5,374 nucleotides of DNA from an uncultured Oscillospiraceae bacterium (GCA_934635515.1 CAKTZK010000088.1:1-5374); one strand, 5' to 3'; counted from the stretch's first letter, positions 1 through 5,180 are shown. Notes: generated from the sequence alone by a model not told the origin. Made by a program: numbers and translations.

Positions 1-597
1 GACTGTGGGGCCAACGCCGAGTGTACCCCGGAGTACCTGGTGCAGTTCGCCTACTTAGGCAATTTCTACGCCCAGCAGGTGCTGGGGCTGGCAAAGCCCC
101 GGGTGGGCCTGCTGAACATCGGCGCCGAGGACAGCAAGGGCACAGACCTGCAAAAGCAGACCCTGGCGCGGCTGAAAGAGGCCGATGCCGCCGGACACCT
201 GCACTTTATCGGCAACATTGAGGCCAAGGAGGCCATCAAGGGCGGCTGCGACGTGATCGTAACGGACGGCTTTTCCGGGAACATCCTGCTCAAGACCATG
301 GAGGGGGTCGGATCCTTTGCCGGGTCGGCCCTGAAGGGGATGTTCAAGAAAAATCTGCTGACCAAGCTGGCCGCCCTGGCGGTGATGCCGGGACTGAACG
401 CCTTTAAGGCCAAGCTGGACCCCAACAAGGTGGGCGGCACCGCCTTCATCGGCATCTCCAGGCCCGTTATCAAGGCCCACGGCTCCTCCAACGCCGAGGC
501 CATTGAAAACGCCATCGGCCAGGCGGCGGCTTTTGCCCGCAGCGGCCTCATTGAAAAAATTGAGGAAAACATTGATTTGATGAAAATTGAACAATAA
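1..597 (+). CDS. plsX: Phosphate acyltransferase PlsX, C-terminal part (5' end outside window)
   Basis: PlsX converts acyl-ACP and phosphate to acyl-phosphate, which PlsY then uses for the first acylation of glycerol-3-phosphate in phospholipid synthesis; it is a peripheral membrane enzyme. The reading frame is open from base 1 and gives 198 residues before TAA at 595-597; the family is usually about 330-340 residues, so roughly the last 60% is present. The visible part begins DCGANAECTPEYLVQFAYLG, typical of the PlsX core. It continues with PRVGLLNIGAE (about visible residues 33-43) and DGFSGNILLKTMEG (about 89-102), both strongly conserved in the family. The end, with VGGTAFIGISRPVIKAHGSS, also matches PlsX. 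The GTG at 40 is an internal codon, not a start. The next gene is acpP, the usual neighbour in Firmicutes and the carrier of its substrate. No frameshift or odd residue is visible. Confidence 0.96.
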   Translation, partial: DCGANAECTPEYLVQFAYLGNFYAQQVLGLAKPRVGLLNIGAEDSKGTDLQKQTLARLKEADAAGHLHFIGNIEAKEAIKGGCDVIVTDGFSGNILLKTMEGVGSFAGSALKGMFKKNLLTKLAALAVMPGLNAFKAKLDPNKVGGTAFIGISRPVIKAHGSSNAEAIENAIGQAAAFARSGLIEKIEENIDLMKIEQ

Positions 598-612
598 ATA
601 CCAATTTGACTA

Positions 613-641
613 TTGACATACATACACGGATGCAGTATTCT
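613..641 (+). promoter_or_regulatory. Predicted sigma-A-type promoter for acpP
   Basis: The 79-bp gap between plsX and acpP is AT-rich and holds TTGACA at 613-618 (perfect -35), a 17-bp spacer, and TATTCT at 636-641 (4 of 6 to the -10 consensus). A second TTGAC at 606-610 lies just upstream. Transcription would start near 648, leaving a leader of about 30 nt that includes the GAAAGGAGAAG ribosome binding site at 658-668. This suggests acpP (and perhaps rnc) can be transcribed separately from plsX. No obvious FapR-like operator palindrome was seen. This is a prediction from motif and spacing only. Confidence 0.6.
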
Positions 642-676
642 TTTTCAAGAAAAATCCGAAAGGAGAAGAACTCGAT

Positions 677-925
677 ATGACAGCAGAGGAAATCTTCAAA
701 ACTATGCAGGACCTCATCGCCGAGCAGTTTGCCATCGACGCGGAGGAGATCACCATGGAAAGCTCCTTCGTGGACGACCTGGGTGCCGACTCCGTGGACC
801 TGGTGGAGCTGGTGATGGCCATGGAGGAGGAGTTTGATGTGGGCGAGATCGACGAGGAAGATCTGGCCGGACTCAAGACCGTGGGCGACTGCGTGCAGTA
901 TTTGAATCATAAAATCAACAGTTGA
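677..925 (+). CDS. acpP: Acyl carrier protein
   Basis: Acyl carrier protein holds growing acyl chains on a 4'-phosphopantetheine arm during type II fatty acid synthesis in the cytoplasm and donates them to PlsX. The 82-residue product has the normal family length and is very acidic. The attachment motif is [11 protein letters not shown], with the phosphopantetheine serine at Ser39 at the start of helix II; DSVD replaces the commoner DSLD, a known variant. The C-terminal TVGDCVQYL matches the helix IV region of ACPs. The ATG at 677 follows a GGAGAAG ribosome binding site about 8 nt upstream. It lies 79 bp after plsX, with a likely promoter in the gap. The TGA stop at 923-925 coincides with the left arm of the inverted repeat that bounds the acpP-rnc spacer, so the end of translation touches a structured region. 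Confidence 0.97.
   Translation: MTAEEIFKTMQDLIAEQFAIDAEEITMESSFVDDLGADSVDLVELVMAMEEEFDVGEIDEEDLAGLKTVGDCVQYLNHKINS
919..924 (+). repeat. 6-bp direct repeat CAGTTG, left copy
   Basis: CAGTTG at 919-924 is repeated exactly at 1079-1084. The two copies directly flank the inverted arms 925-938 and 1065-1078, the arrangement expected of a target-site duplication around a small insertion. The left copy overlaps the last codons and stop of acpP. A 6-mer match alone can occur by chance; its position is what makes it notable. Confidence 0.4.
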
Positions 926-1080
926 AAAAAGAGACCCCACCACTTAAAAGGCCTCGCAGAGTTCGCGCCGGCAGGCGCGAGAAATTAAGATCATTTTCGC
1001 CCGCGTCGTGTGCGTGGGCGAAAATTCTTATGGGGCTGCGGAGAAAAAGACCTTTTCGGCACGCGGGGTTTCCTTTTTCA
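923..1080 (+). promoter_or_regulatory. Branched, highly structured acpP-rnc spacer (leader RNA or small insertion element)
   Basis: Nearly the whole spacer can fold into one nested structure. Outer stem: 923-938 with 1065-1080, 16 positions with one mismatch (930/1073) and one G-U (933/1070). Middle stems: AAAAGG 946-951 with CCTTTT 1051-1056, and CGCAG 955-959 with CTGCG 1036-1040. Two hairpins sit inside, making a three-way junction. The first is TCGCGCC 963-969 with GGCGCGA 974-980 (loop GGCA). The second is ATTTTCGCCC 993-1002 with GGGCGAAAAT 1016-1025, extended inward by GCG/CGT and outward by TAAGA 986-990 with TCTTA 1026-1030. The rnc ribosome binding site (1088-1094) lies directly downstream. 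No known riboswitch or leader family was recognised. As RNA it could be a regulatory leader cut by the RNase III that it precedes; as DNA it could be a MITE-like element. Pairing was worked out by eye. Confidence 0.6.
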
Positions 1081-1084
1081 GTTG
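1079..1084 (+). repeat. 6-bp direct repeat CAGTTG, right copy
   Basis: Exact partner of the copy at 919-924, lying just outside the right inverted arm and 3 nt upstream of the rnc ribosome binding site region. See the left copy for interpretation. Confidence 0.4.
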
Positions 1085-1101
1085 TGGAGAGGAGTTTTTT
1101 C

Positions 1102-1785
1102 ATGTTCACACTGGAGGAAAAGCTGGGCTATGTATTTAAAAACAAGGCCCTGCTGGAAAACGCTTTGCAGCACAGCTCCTACGCCAACGAGCACCGCAGC
1201 AGCGGCATGCGCAGCAACGAGCGGCTGGAGTTTTTGGGGGATGCCGTGCTGGGCGTGGTGACGGCGGACTATCTGTTTCACAAGCATCCGGACCTGCCGG
1301 AGGGTGATCTGACCCGGATCCGGGCGGCGCTGGTGTGCGAGGAGAGCCTGCACGAGGTGGCCCAGAGCCTGGAGTTGGGCCGGCACCTGAAGCTGGGACG
1401 GGGCGAGGAGCAGGGAGGCGGCCGTCAGCGGCCCTCTATCCTGGCGGACGCTACGGAGTCTGTATTTGCCGCGGTCTATCTGGACGGCGGTATGGAGGCG
1501 GCGGCGGAGCTGATCCACCGGGTGCTGCTGGACAAGGAGCGGGAAGAGGACGTGGAGGAGCGGCGCCGGGACTACAAGACCCAGCTGCAGGAGCTGGTGC
1601 AGCGCCACAGCGGCTCTACTCTGGGCTATCGGCTGGTGGGCTCCAGCGGGCCGGACCACGCCAAGGTCTTTGAGGCCGCCGTGCTGCTCAGCGGAGAGCC
1701 TTTTTCCACAGGCACCGGCCGCAGCAAAAAAGAGGCGGAGCAGGCGGCCGCCCGGGCGGCTCTGGAGCTGCTGCGGGAAAAATAA
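1102..1785 (+). CDS. rnc: Ribonuclease III
   Basis: RNase III cuts double-stranded RNA, maturing rRNA precursors and controlling some mRNAs; it acts as a cytoplasmic dimer needing Mg2+. The product is 227 residues, the normal length. The N-terminal nuclease domain (about 1-150) has the signature NERLEFLGDAVLG at 39-51. Acidic residues matching the known E. coli active site are all present: E40, E43, D47, E67, D116 and E119. The double-stranded RNA-binding domain (about 157-226) opens DYKTQLQELVQ and contains GTGRSKKEAEQAAARAAL. The ATG at 1102 was chosen because AGAGGAG lies 7 nt upstream and the protein then begins exactly like the family. The frame stays open back to 922, but that stretch is the structured spacer and encodes nothing RNase III-like. 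The gene follows acpP, as usual, but smc and ftsY, its common followers, are absent; a terminator ends the unit 8 nt downstream. Confidence 0.97.
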   Translation: MFTLEEKLGYVFKNKALLENALQHSSYANEHRSSGMRSNERLEFLGDAVLGVVTADYLFHKHPDLPEGDLTRIRAALVCEESLHEVAQSLELGRHLKLGRGEEQGGGRQRPSILADATESVFAAVYLDGGMEAAAELIHRVLLDKEREEDVEERRRDYKTQLQELVQRHSGSTLGYRLVGSSGPDHAKVFEAAVLLSGEPFSTGTGRSKKEAEQAAARAALELLREK

Positions 1786-1792
1786 GCGTGTA

Positions 1793-1840
1793 TGATAAAA
1801 GACGTCCCTTCGGCTTTCGCCGAAGGGACGTCTTTTATCA
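1793..1840. terminator. Bidirectional intrinsic terminator between rnc and the convergent kinase gene
   Basis: A perfect 22-bp stem (1793-1814 with 1819-1840) closes a TTTC loop at 1815-1818. The lower stem has an A-rich left arm (ATAAAAG) and T-rich right arm (CTTTTAT) around a GC-rich core GACGTCCCTTCGGC, so it can act as an intrinsic terminator when read from either side. It sits 8 nt after the rnc stop and 5 nt beyond the stop of the minus-strand gene, exactly between two convergent genes. Confidence 0.93.
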
Positions 1841-1845
1841 AAGTC

Positions 1846-2772
1846 TTAATACTGGAAGCAGCTGCCGCCCACGAACTCCCGGACGATGGAGTTCAGGGGC
1901 ACATAGGGGGTGTGCAGGGGCGGGACGCTCTCCACGGCTTTCATCAGGTCTGTGAGGCCGTACTGGCTGATAAACTCCGGGGTCAGCTCCTCCCGGAAAC
2001 AGGGGATCTCCTCCAGGTACTTGGCCAGGATGCAGGGCTCATAGTCGTGGAAGGTGTCAATGTGGATGGCGGCGTTGTGCTTGTGGGGCTGGATGTAGTT
2101 CACCTCGCCCCGGTCTACGCTCTGGGCCTTGCGGACGGTGTCCTGCAGGGAGTGGCCCCGGGTCTTGTAGTCCCGGATCATGCGGCGGACCACCCGCAGC
2201 TGCTCGGGGCGGACGATCCTATCGTCGTTGGTGATGATGCGGGTGCGGGGGGCCACATAAATGCCGTTGGCCTCGCTGCGCAGCTGGTCGAAGATCAGGG
2301 GGTTGAGCATGTGGATGCCCTCGGCGATGATGATGGCGTCCTTATCCCCCTGCATTTTGCGCCAGCCGCCGGTTTTGCCGGTGACAAAGTCGTACCAGGG
2401 CACCTCCACCTCCTGGCCATCGGCCAGACGGTGGATGCAGTCCACCAGGAGCTGGCGATTGACGCAGTAGGGGCTTTCCCAGTCGGTGGCCTCCGGGGGG
2501 CGCTGGTCCAGGGGCAGGAAGAAATTGTCCATGCTCAGCATGCAGACCTTGACGCCCAGATTCTCCAGGTACTGCTGCAGGCGCATGGCTGTGGTGGTCT
2601 TGCCGGAGCCGGAGGGACCGGTGAGGGCTACGATGGGCTTTTTGGTCTTGCCGGCCAGGATGGTGGCGGCGGCGGAGCCGATCTTATCGTGGAAGACCTC
2701 CTCGCAGCGGAGAACGAATTGCTCCTCGTTGCGCATGGCTGAGTTTATATTTTCCAAATCTATGACGCGCAT
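1846..2772 (-). CDS. P-loop uridine kinase-family protein (nucleoside kinase-like)
   Basis: The 308-residue product belongs to the phosphoribulokinase/uridine kinase P-loop family. An ATP-binding Walker A motif, GPSGSGKT, lies at 52-59. SMDNFF at 80-85, DWESPY at 97-102, PWYDFVTGKT at 125-134 and IIIAEGIHMLN at 147-157 match the substrate-site and Walker B-like regions of uridine kinases. Phosphorylation of uridine or a related nucleoside is the likely activity, but the true substrate is not shown by sequence. It is about 100 residues longer than a standard Udk, with an N-terminal lead of about 45 residues and a C-terminal region whose function is not recognised. The ATG at 2772 was chosen because GAAAGGAGTT (2790-2781 on the minus strand) lies about 10 nt upstream; the frame opens 27 codons earlier, through the promoter. 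No membrane segment or signal peptide is seen. It is a single-gene unit, convergent with rnc and divergent from selD. Confidence 0.85.
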   Translation of the reverse strand: MRVIDLENINSAMRNEEQFVLRCEEVFHDKIGSAAATILAGKTKKPIVALTGPSGSGKTTTAMRLQQYLENLGVKVCMLSMDNFFLPLDQRPPEATDWESPYCVNRQLLVDCIHRLADGQEVEVPWYDFVTGKTGGWRKMQGDKDAIIIAEGIHMLNPLIFDQLRSEANGIYVAPRTRIITNDDRIVRPEQLRVVRRMIRDYKTRGHSLQDTVRKAQSVDRGEVNYIQPHKHNAAIHIDTFHDYEPCILAKYLEEIPCFREELTPEFISQYGLTDLMKAVESVPPLHTPYVPLNSIVREFVGGSCFQY

Positions 2773-2824
2773 AAAACAGAAACTCCTTTCAAAAACTGGC
2801 GAAAAAAACTTCAATATAAATTTT

Positions 2825-2853
2825 ATTATAGCAGAAAGAGGGCCCGGGTGCAA
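2825..2853 (-). promoter_or_regulatory. Predicted extended -10 promoter for the kinase gene
   Basis: Reading the minus strand, TGCTATAAT occupies 2833-2825: a perfect TATAAT with the TGn extension. A weak -35 (TTGCAC, 2853-2848) lies 17 bp upstream. Transcription would start near 2818, giving a leader of about 45 nt before the ATG at 2772 and excluding the upstream part of the open frame. The region is AT-rich compared with its neighbours. Confidence 0.65.
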
Positions 2854-2891
2854 GTTTGGCCTTGATGGGGGCGGAATTATGGGCGAAAACG

Positions 2892-2910
2892 ATAGAACAG
2901 GGAATTCTAT
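2892..2910. promoter_or_regulatory. Dyad ATAGAA-N7-TTCTAT upstream of selD
   Basis: ATAGAA at 2892-2897 and TTCTAT at 2905-2910 form a perfect 6-bp inverted repeat with a 7-nt spacer, about 14 bp upstream of the predicted selD -35 element. Size and position suit a dimeric regulator site. The same TTCTA/TAGAA core recurs across the -10 region of selD. No known regulator was recognised, and a 6-bp AT-rich dyad can arise by chance. Confidence 0.3.
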
Positions 2911-2923
2911 GCAGTAAATCTAT

Positions 2924-2951
2924 TTTACATTCCGGGGATTTGTGCTATTCT
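2924..2951 (+). promoter_or_regulatory. Predicted extended -10 promoter for the selD operon
   Basis: TTTACA (2924-2929) is followed after 16 bp by TATTCT (2946-2951), which is preceded by TGC to give an extended -10. Transcription would begin near 2958. The -10 itself forms the left half of a perfect dyad, TATTCT-AAATAG-AGAATA (2946-2963), which spans the -10 and start point and could be an operator. The ribosome binding site AAGGGGGG (2964-2970) lies just after it, 7 nt before the ATG. Confidence 0.6.
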
Positions 2952-2977
2952 AAATAGAGAATAAAGGGGGGCATCCC

Positions 2978-4006
2978 ATGGAAAACGAAAAACTTTTTTG
3001 TAAGGGCGGCGGCTGTACGGCTAAGCTGGGCGCGGGGATCCTGAGCCGGGTGCTGGAGAGGCTTCCGAAGTTTGACAAGGACCCGGCGCTGCTCATCGGC
3101 TACGACAGCAAGGACGACGCTGCGGTGTATAAGCTGACGGACGATATAGCGGTGGTGCAGACCCTGGACTTTTTCCCGCCCATGGTGGACGACCCCTACA
3201 CCTTCGGGCAGATCGCGGCCACCAACGCCCTCAGCGATGTGTGGGCTATGGGCGGCGAAGTGAAAACGGCACTGAACATCGTGTGCTTCCCGGAGAAGTC
3301 GGATTTGAACATCCTGGGCGAGATGATGCGCGGCGGTGCGGAAAAGGTGGCCGAGGCCGGGGGCGTCCTGGCCGGGGGACACTCCATTGCCGACAGCGAT
3401 GTGAAGTATGGATTGTCCGTGATGGGTATCGTCCATCCGGACCATATTTACGCCAACAATACGCCCCAAAAGGGCGACAGGCTGGTGCTGACCAAGCGGC
3501 TGGGCGTGGGTATCCTCTGCACCGCAAACCGTGTGGGAGAGGCCAGCCGGGCGTCCATGATGGACGCCATCGGGTCCATGACGACCCTCAATAAGTACGC
3601 TGCTGACTGCTGCCGGGCGTATGATGTGCACGCCTGCACGGATGTGACGGGATTCAGCTTCCTGGGCCACCTGCACGAGATGATGGACGGACACCACAGC
3701 TGCCGGGTAGATGCCGGGGCGGTGCCGGTATTTCCCGAGGCGCTGCGCCACGCGGACGAATTCCTGCTGACGGCGGCGGGGCAGCGAAACCGCAACCACA
3801 CGGGACCCTTTGTGCGGTTTGAAAACGTCTCCTTCGCCATGGAGGAGGTGCTCTTTGACCCCCAGACCTCCGGCGGACTGCTGGTGGCTTTGCCGGAAGA
3901 GCAGGCGGCGAGCCTGGTGGAGGACCTGCGCCGCATCGGCGCCCCGGCGGCCATTGTGGGCGAGGTGACGGACGGCGAGGACATTGAGATCCACGTTATT
4001 GGATAA
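2978..4006 (+). CDS. selD: Selenide, water dikinase (selenophosphate synthetase)
   Basis: SelD uses ATP and selenide to make selenophosphate, the selenium donor for selenocysteyl-tRNA, 2-selenouridine in tRNA and some selenium cofactors. The 342-residue length fits the family, which is built like AIR synthase/PurM. The N-terminal loop GGGCTAK gives the catalytic pair Cys13 and Lys16, matching E. coli Cys17 and Lys20. DSKDDAAVY at 43-51, [11 protein letters not shown] at 83-93 (Asp87), LAGGHSIAD at 131-139 and [11 protein letters not shown] at 221-231 (Asp222) carry the expected metal and ATP ligands; [10 protein letters not shown] lies near the C terminus. The catalytic position is cysteine, so this enzyme does not itself need selenocysteine. 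The ATG at 2978 has a strong G-rich ribosome binding site and a promoter just upstream. It leads an operon with yedF (27 nt on) and a DUF3343 gene. A missing selA/selB pair in the window leaves the final use of selenophosphate open. Confidence 0.97.
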   Translation: MENEKLFCKGGGCTAKLGAGILSRVLERLPKFDKDPALLIGYDSKDDAAVYKLTDDIAVVQTLDFFPPMVDDPYTFGQIAATNALSDVWAMGGEVKTALNIVCFPEKSDLNILGEMMRGGAEKVAEAGGVLAGGHSIADSDVKYGLSVMGIVHPDHIYANNTPQKGDRLVLTKRLGVGILCTANRVGEASRASMMDAIGSMTTLNKYAADCCRAYDVHACTDVTGFSFLGHLHEMMDGHHSCRVDAGAVPVFPEALRHADEFLLTAAGQRNRNHTGPFVRFENVSFAMEEVLFDPQTSGGLLVALPEEQAASLVEDLRRIGAPAAIVGEVTDGEDIEIHVIG

Positions 4007-4033
4007 AAATAATTGCATTAGGAGGATATTATT

Positions 4034-4648
4034 ATGCTGAAAGTGAACGCTATGGGCGACACCTGCCCTATCCCGGTGGTAAAGACCAAGGACGCCATTC
4101 GCCGGTTGGGCGCAGACGGCGGCGTGGTGGAGACTTTGGTTGACAACGAGATCGCCGTGCAGAATCTGACCAAGATGGCAAACCAGAAGGGCTACGGCGT
4201 GGAGAGCCAGAAGCTGGGCGAGAACGAGTACCGGGTGACCATGACCGTGGGCGCCGGGGCCGACCTGCCCGCCGAGAACGAGGAGACCGTGTGCATCATC
4301 CCCGCCGGGCAGAAGAACACCGTGGTGGTGGTCAGCGCCGACCACATGGGTGAGGGGGAAGGCGAGCTGGGAAAGAACTTGCTGAAGGCATTTCTCTACG
4401 CCCTGAGCCAGCAGGAGACCCTGCCGAAAACCATCCTGTTTTATAACGGCGGCGCGTTCCTCACCTGTGAGGAATCCCTGTCCCTGGAGGACCTGAAGAG
4501 TATGGCGGACCGGGGCGTGGAGATCCTCACCTGCGGCACCTGTCTGAATTTCTACGGGCTTACGGAGAAGCTGGCTGTGGGCGGCGTGACCAATATGTAT
4601 GACATTGTGGAAAAGCAGATGGCTGCAGACCTCATCGTGAAGCCCTGA
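4034..4648 (+). CDS. yedF: Selenium metabolism protein YedF (TusA-like plus DsrE-like domains)
   Basis: This 204-residue protein matches the two-domain YedF type found beside selD. Residues 1 to about 72 form a TusA/SirA-like domain with the hallmark GDTCPIPVVKTK (8-19), Cys11 being the persulfide-type cysteine of the CPxP motif. After a linker, residues about 95-204 form a DsrE/DsrF-like domain with ILFYNGGAFL (134-143) and a CGTC pair (Cys167, Cys170) close to the C-terminal NFYG. TusA proteins relay sulfur as persulfide; by analogy YedF is thought to carry or deliver reduced selenium or sulfur, but the reaction is not established. A strong AGGAGG at 4020-4025 lies 8 nt before the ATG. It follows selD by 27 nt and is followed after one base by the DUF3343 gene, so the three are almost surely co-transcribed. 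Cytoplasmic; no signal peptide or membrane segment. Confidence 0.93.
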   Translation: MLKVNAMGDTCPIPVVKTKDAIRRLGADGGVVETLVDNEIAVQNLTKMANQKGYGVESQKLGENEYRVTMTVGAGADLPAENEETVCIIPAGQKNTVVVVSADHMGEGEGELGKNLLKAFLYALSQQETLPKTILFYNGGAFLTCEESLSLEDLKSMADRGVEILTCGTCLNFYGLTEKLAVGGVTNMYDIVEKQMAADLIVKP

Positions 4649-4649
4649 T

Positions 4650-4886
4650 ATGCTTAAAAAGAAACTGTGCCTGGTGGTGACCTTTGACGCCACGGCAGCT
4701 GCTATGGCGGCGGAGAAATACTGTCTGGAACGGGGCGTTCCCGGGCGGCTGATCCCGGTGCCCCGGGAGATCACCGCCGGGTGCGGCCTTGCGTGGAAAG
4801 CGGAAGTGGACCAGGAGGAAACCGTCACCGCCGCCCTGAAAGAGGCAAACATTGCGTACAGCGGGGTGCATCGGGTGGTGATTTAA
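4650..4886 (+). CDS. DUF3343 putative Se/S carrier-like protein
   Basis: The 78-residue product matches the small DUF3343 family, described as putative Se/S carrier-like proteins and often encoded with selD and yedF. Its core is ITAGCGLAWK (41-50), where Cys45 in the GCGLAW motif is the conserved candidate carrier residue; Cys7 and Cys25 are further cysteines. The N-terminal half (LVVTFDATAAAMAAEKYC) and PVPREITAG give the usual alpha/beta pattern of the family. The ATG at 4650 lies one base after the yedF stop and has no clear ribosome binding site of its own, which suggests translation coupled to yedF. The role, carrying selenium or sulfur between SelD, YedF and a downstream user, is an inference from family and context. 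It is the last gene of the visible operon, and repeat-rich noncoding DNA follows. Confidence 0.88.
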   Translation: MLKKKLCLVVTFDATAAAMAAEKYCLERGVPGRLIPVPREITAGCGLAWKAEVDQEETVTAALKEANIAYSGVHRVVI

Positions 4887-4909
4887 GAGGCGGCCATGGC
4901 CTTGCACAG

Positions 4910-4939
4910 GGCGGGGCGATGTGGGCATCGGCTCCTACG
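4910..4939. repeat. 30-bp dispersed repeat, copy 1 (decayed hairpin)
   Basis: This copy matches 27 of 30 bases of 5105-5134 in the same orientation, differing at 4923, 4931 and 4933. The last two changes break the lower stem of the hairpin that is perfect in the other copy, leaving CGATG 4917-4921 with CATCG 4926-4930. It lies 24 nt after the DUF3343 stop. Confidence 0.85.
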
Positions 4940-4975
4940 GATGCGCGGCGAGAGAAGTGGCGTGTCGACTCCTCA

Positions 4976-5016
4976 GTCACGGCTTTGCCGTGACAGCTCC
5001 CCTTGCGCAGGGGAGC
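4976..5016. repeat. Tandem double-hairpin repeat module
   Basis: Two perfect 8-bp hairpins lie one base apart: GTCACGGC 4976-4983 with GCCGTGAC 4987-4994 (loop TTT), then GCTCCCCT 4996-5003 with AGGGGAGC 5009-5016 (loop TGCGC). The flanking CTCAGTCACGG and GGGAGCCAG wording resembles a widespread intergenic repeat of Oscillospiraceae such as Faecalibacterium, a recollection that a search should test. No T-tract follows, so a simple terminator role is unlikely. Confidence 0.75.
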
Positions 5017-5036
5017 CAGAGGGACGGGAAATACGG

Positions 5037-5073
5037 ATTGCCACACCAGTGACGTCGGTCACTGGCTCGCAAT
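5037..5073. repeat. Hairpin repeat module with ATTGC/GCAAT ends
   Basis: An inner perfect 8-bp stem CCAGTGAC 5046-5053 with GTCACTGG 5058-5065 (loop GTCG) is enclosed by ATTGC 5037-5041 and GCAAT 5069-5073, separated from it by short internal loops. The ATTGCCAC...CTCGCAATGACA frame is of a type seen repeatedly in intergenic DNA of this bacterial group (from memory). It is separate from the neighbouring modules by short linkers. Confidence 0.75.
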
Positions 5074-5104
5074 GACAGGCTGCAAGGAGTGCGGGGCAGA
5101 TCCA

Positions 5105-5134
5105 GGCGGGGCGATGTAGGCATCGCCCCCTACG
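5105..5134. repeat. 30-bp dispersed repeat, copy 2 (intact hairpin)
   Basis: GGGGCGATG 5108-5116 pairs perfectly with CATCGCCCC 5121-5129 around a TAGG loop, a 9-bp stem, followed by CTACG. It is a 27/30 direct copy of 4910-4939, with 195 bp between the copy starts. The intact stem suggests that this copy is nearer to the functional or parental form. Confidence 0.88.
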
Positions 5135-5180
5135 AAAGGCAAGGAGCGAATACGGGTCTTGACTCCGGCAGGCCAGTGCC

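Noticed and set aside
922..949. Possible rnc promoter TTGAAA-N16-TTAAAA in the spacer
   Set aside because: Weak match lying inside the structured element and its inverted arm; not separable from chance in such A-rich sequence.
922..1101. N-terminal extension of RNase III by 60 codons from a TTG at 922
   Set aside because: It would run through the structured spacer, overlap the acpP stop, has no ribosome binding site and no RNase III similarity; the ATG at 1102 has AGAGGAG 7 nt upstream.
1792..2742. Long plus-strand open frame (316 codons) opposite the kinase gene
   Set aside because: It is the antisense shadow of a gene with clear Walker A and family motifs, and its first codons lie in the terminator hairpin.
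2773..2853. Upstream start for the kinase gene at 2853
   Set aside because: The extra 27 codons cross the predicted extended -10 promoter and start point; the ATG at 2772 has a good ribosome binding site.
1015..2889. Shared 10-mer TGGGCGAAAA at 1015-1024 and 2880-2889
   Set aside because: The match does not extend on either side and is plausible by chance; not treated as a repeat family.
4646..4648. yedF TGA as a possible selenocysteine codon
   Set aside because: YedF is full length at this point and the DUF3343 start lies one base further in another frame; no SECIS-like hairpin was seen just after it.
2945..4852. 635-codon minus-strand open frame opposite selD, yedF and DUF3343
   Set aside because: The plus strand encodes three recognised proteins; the antisense product is His/Gln/Val-rich with no recognised domain, as expected of GC-rich shadow frames.
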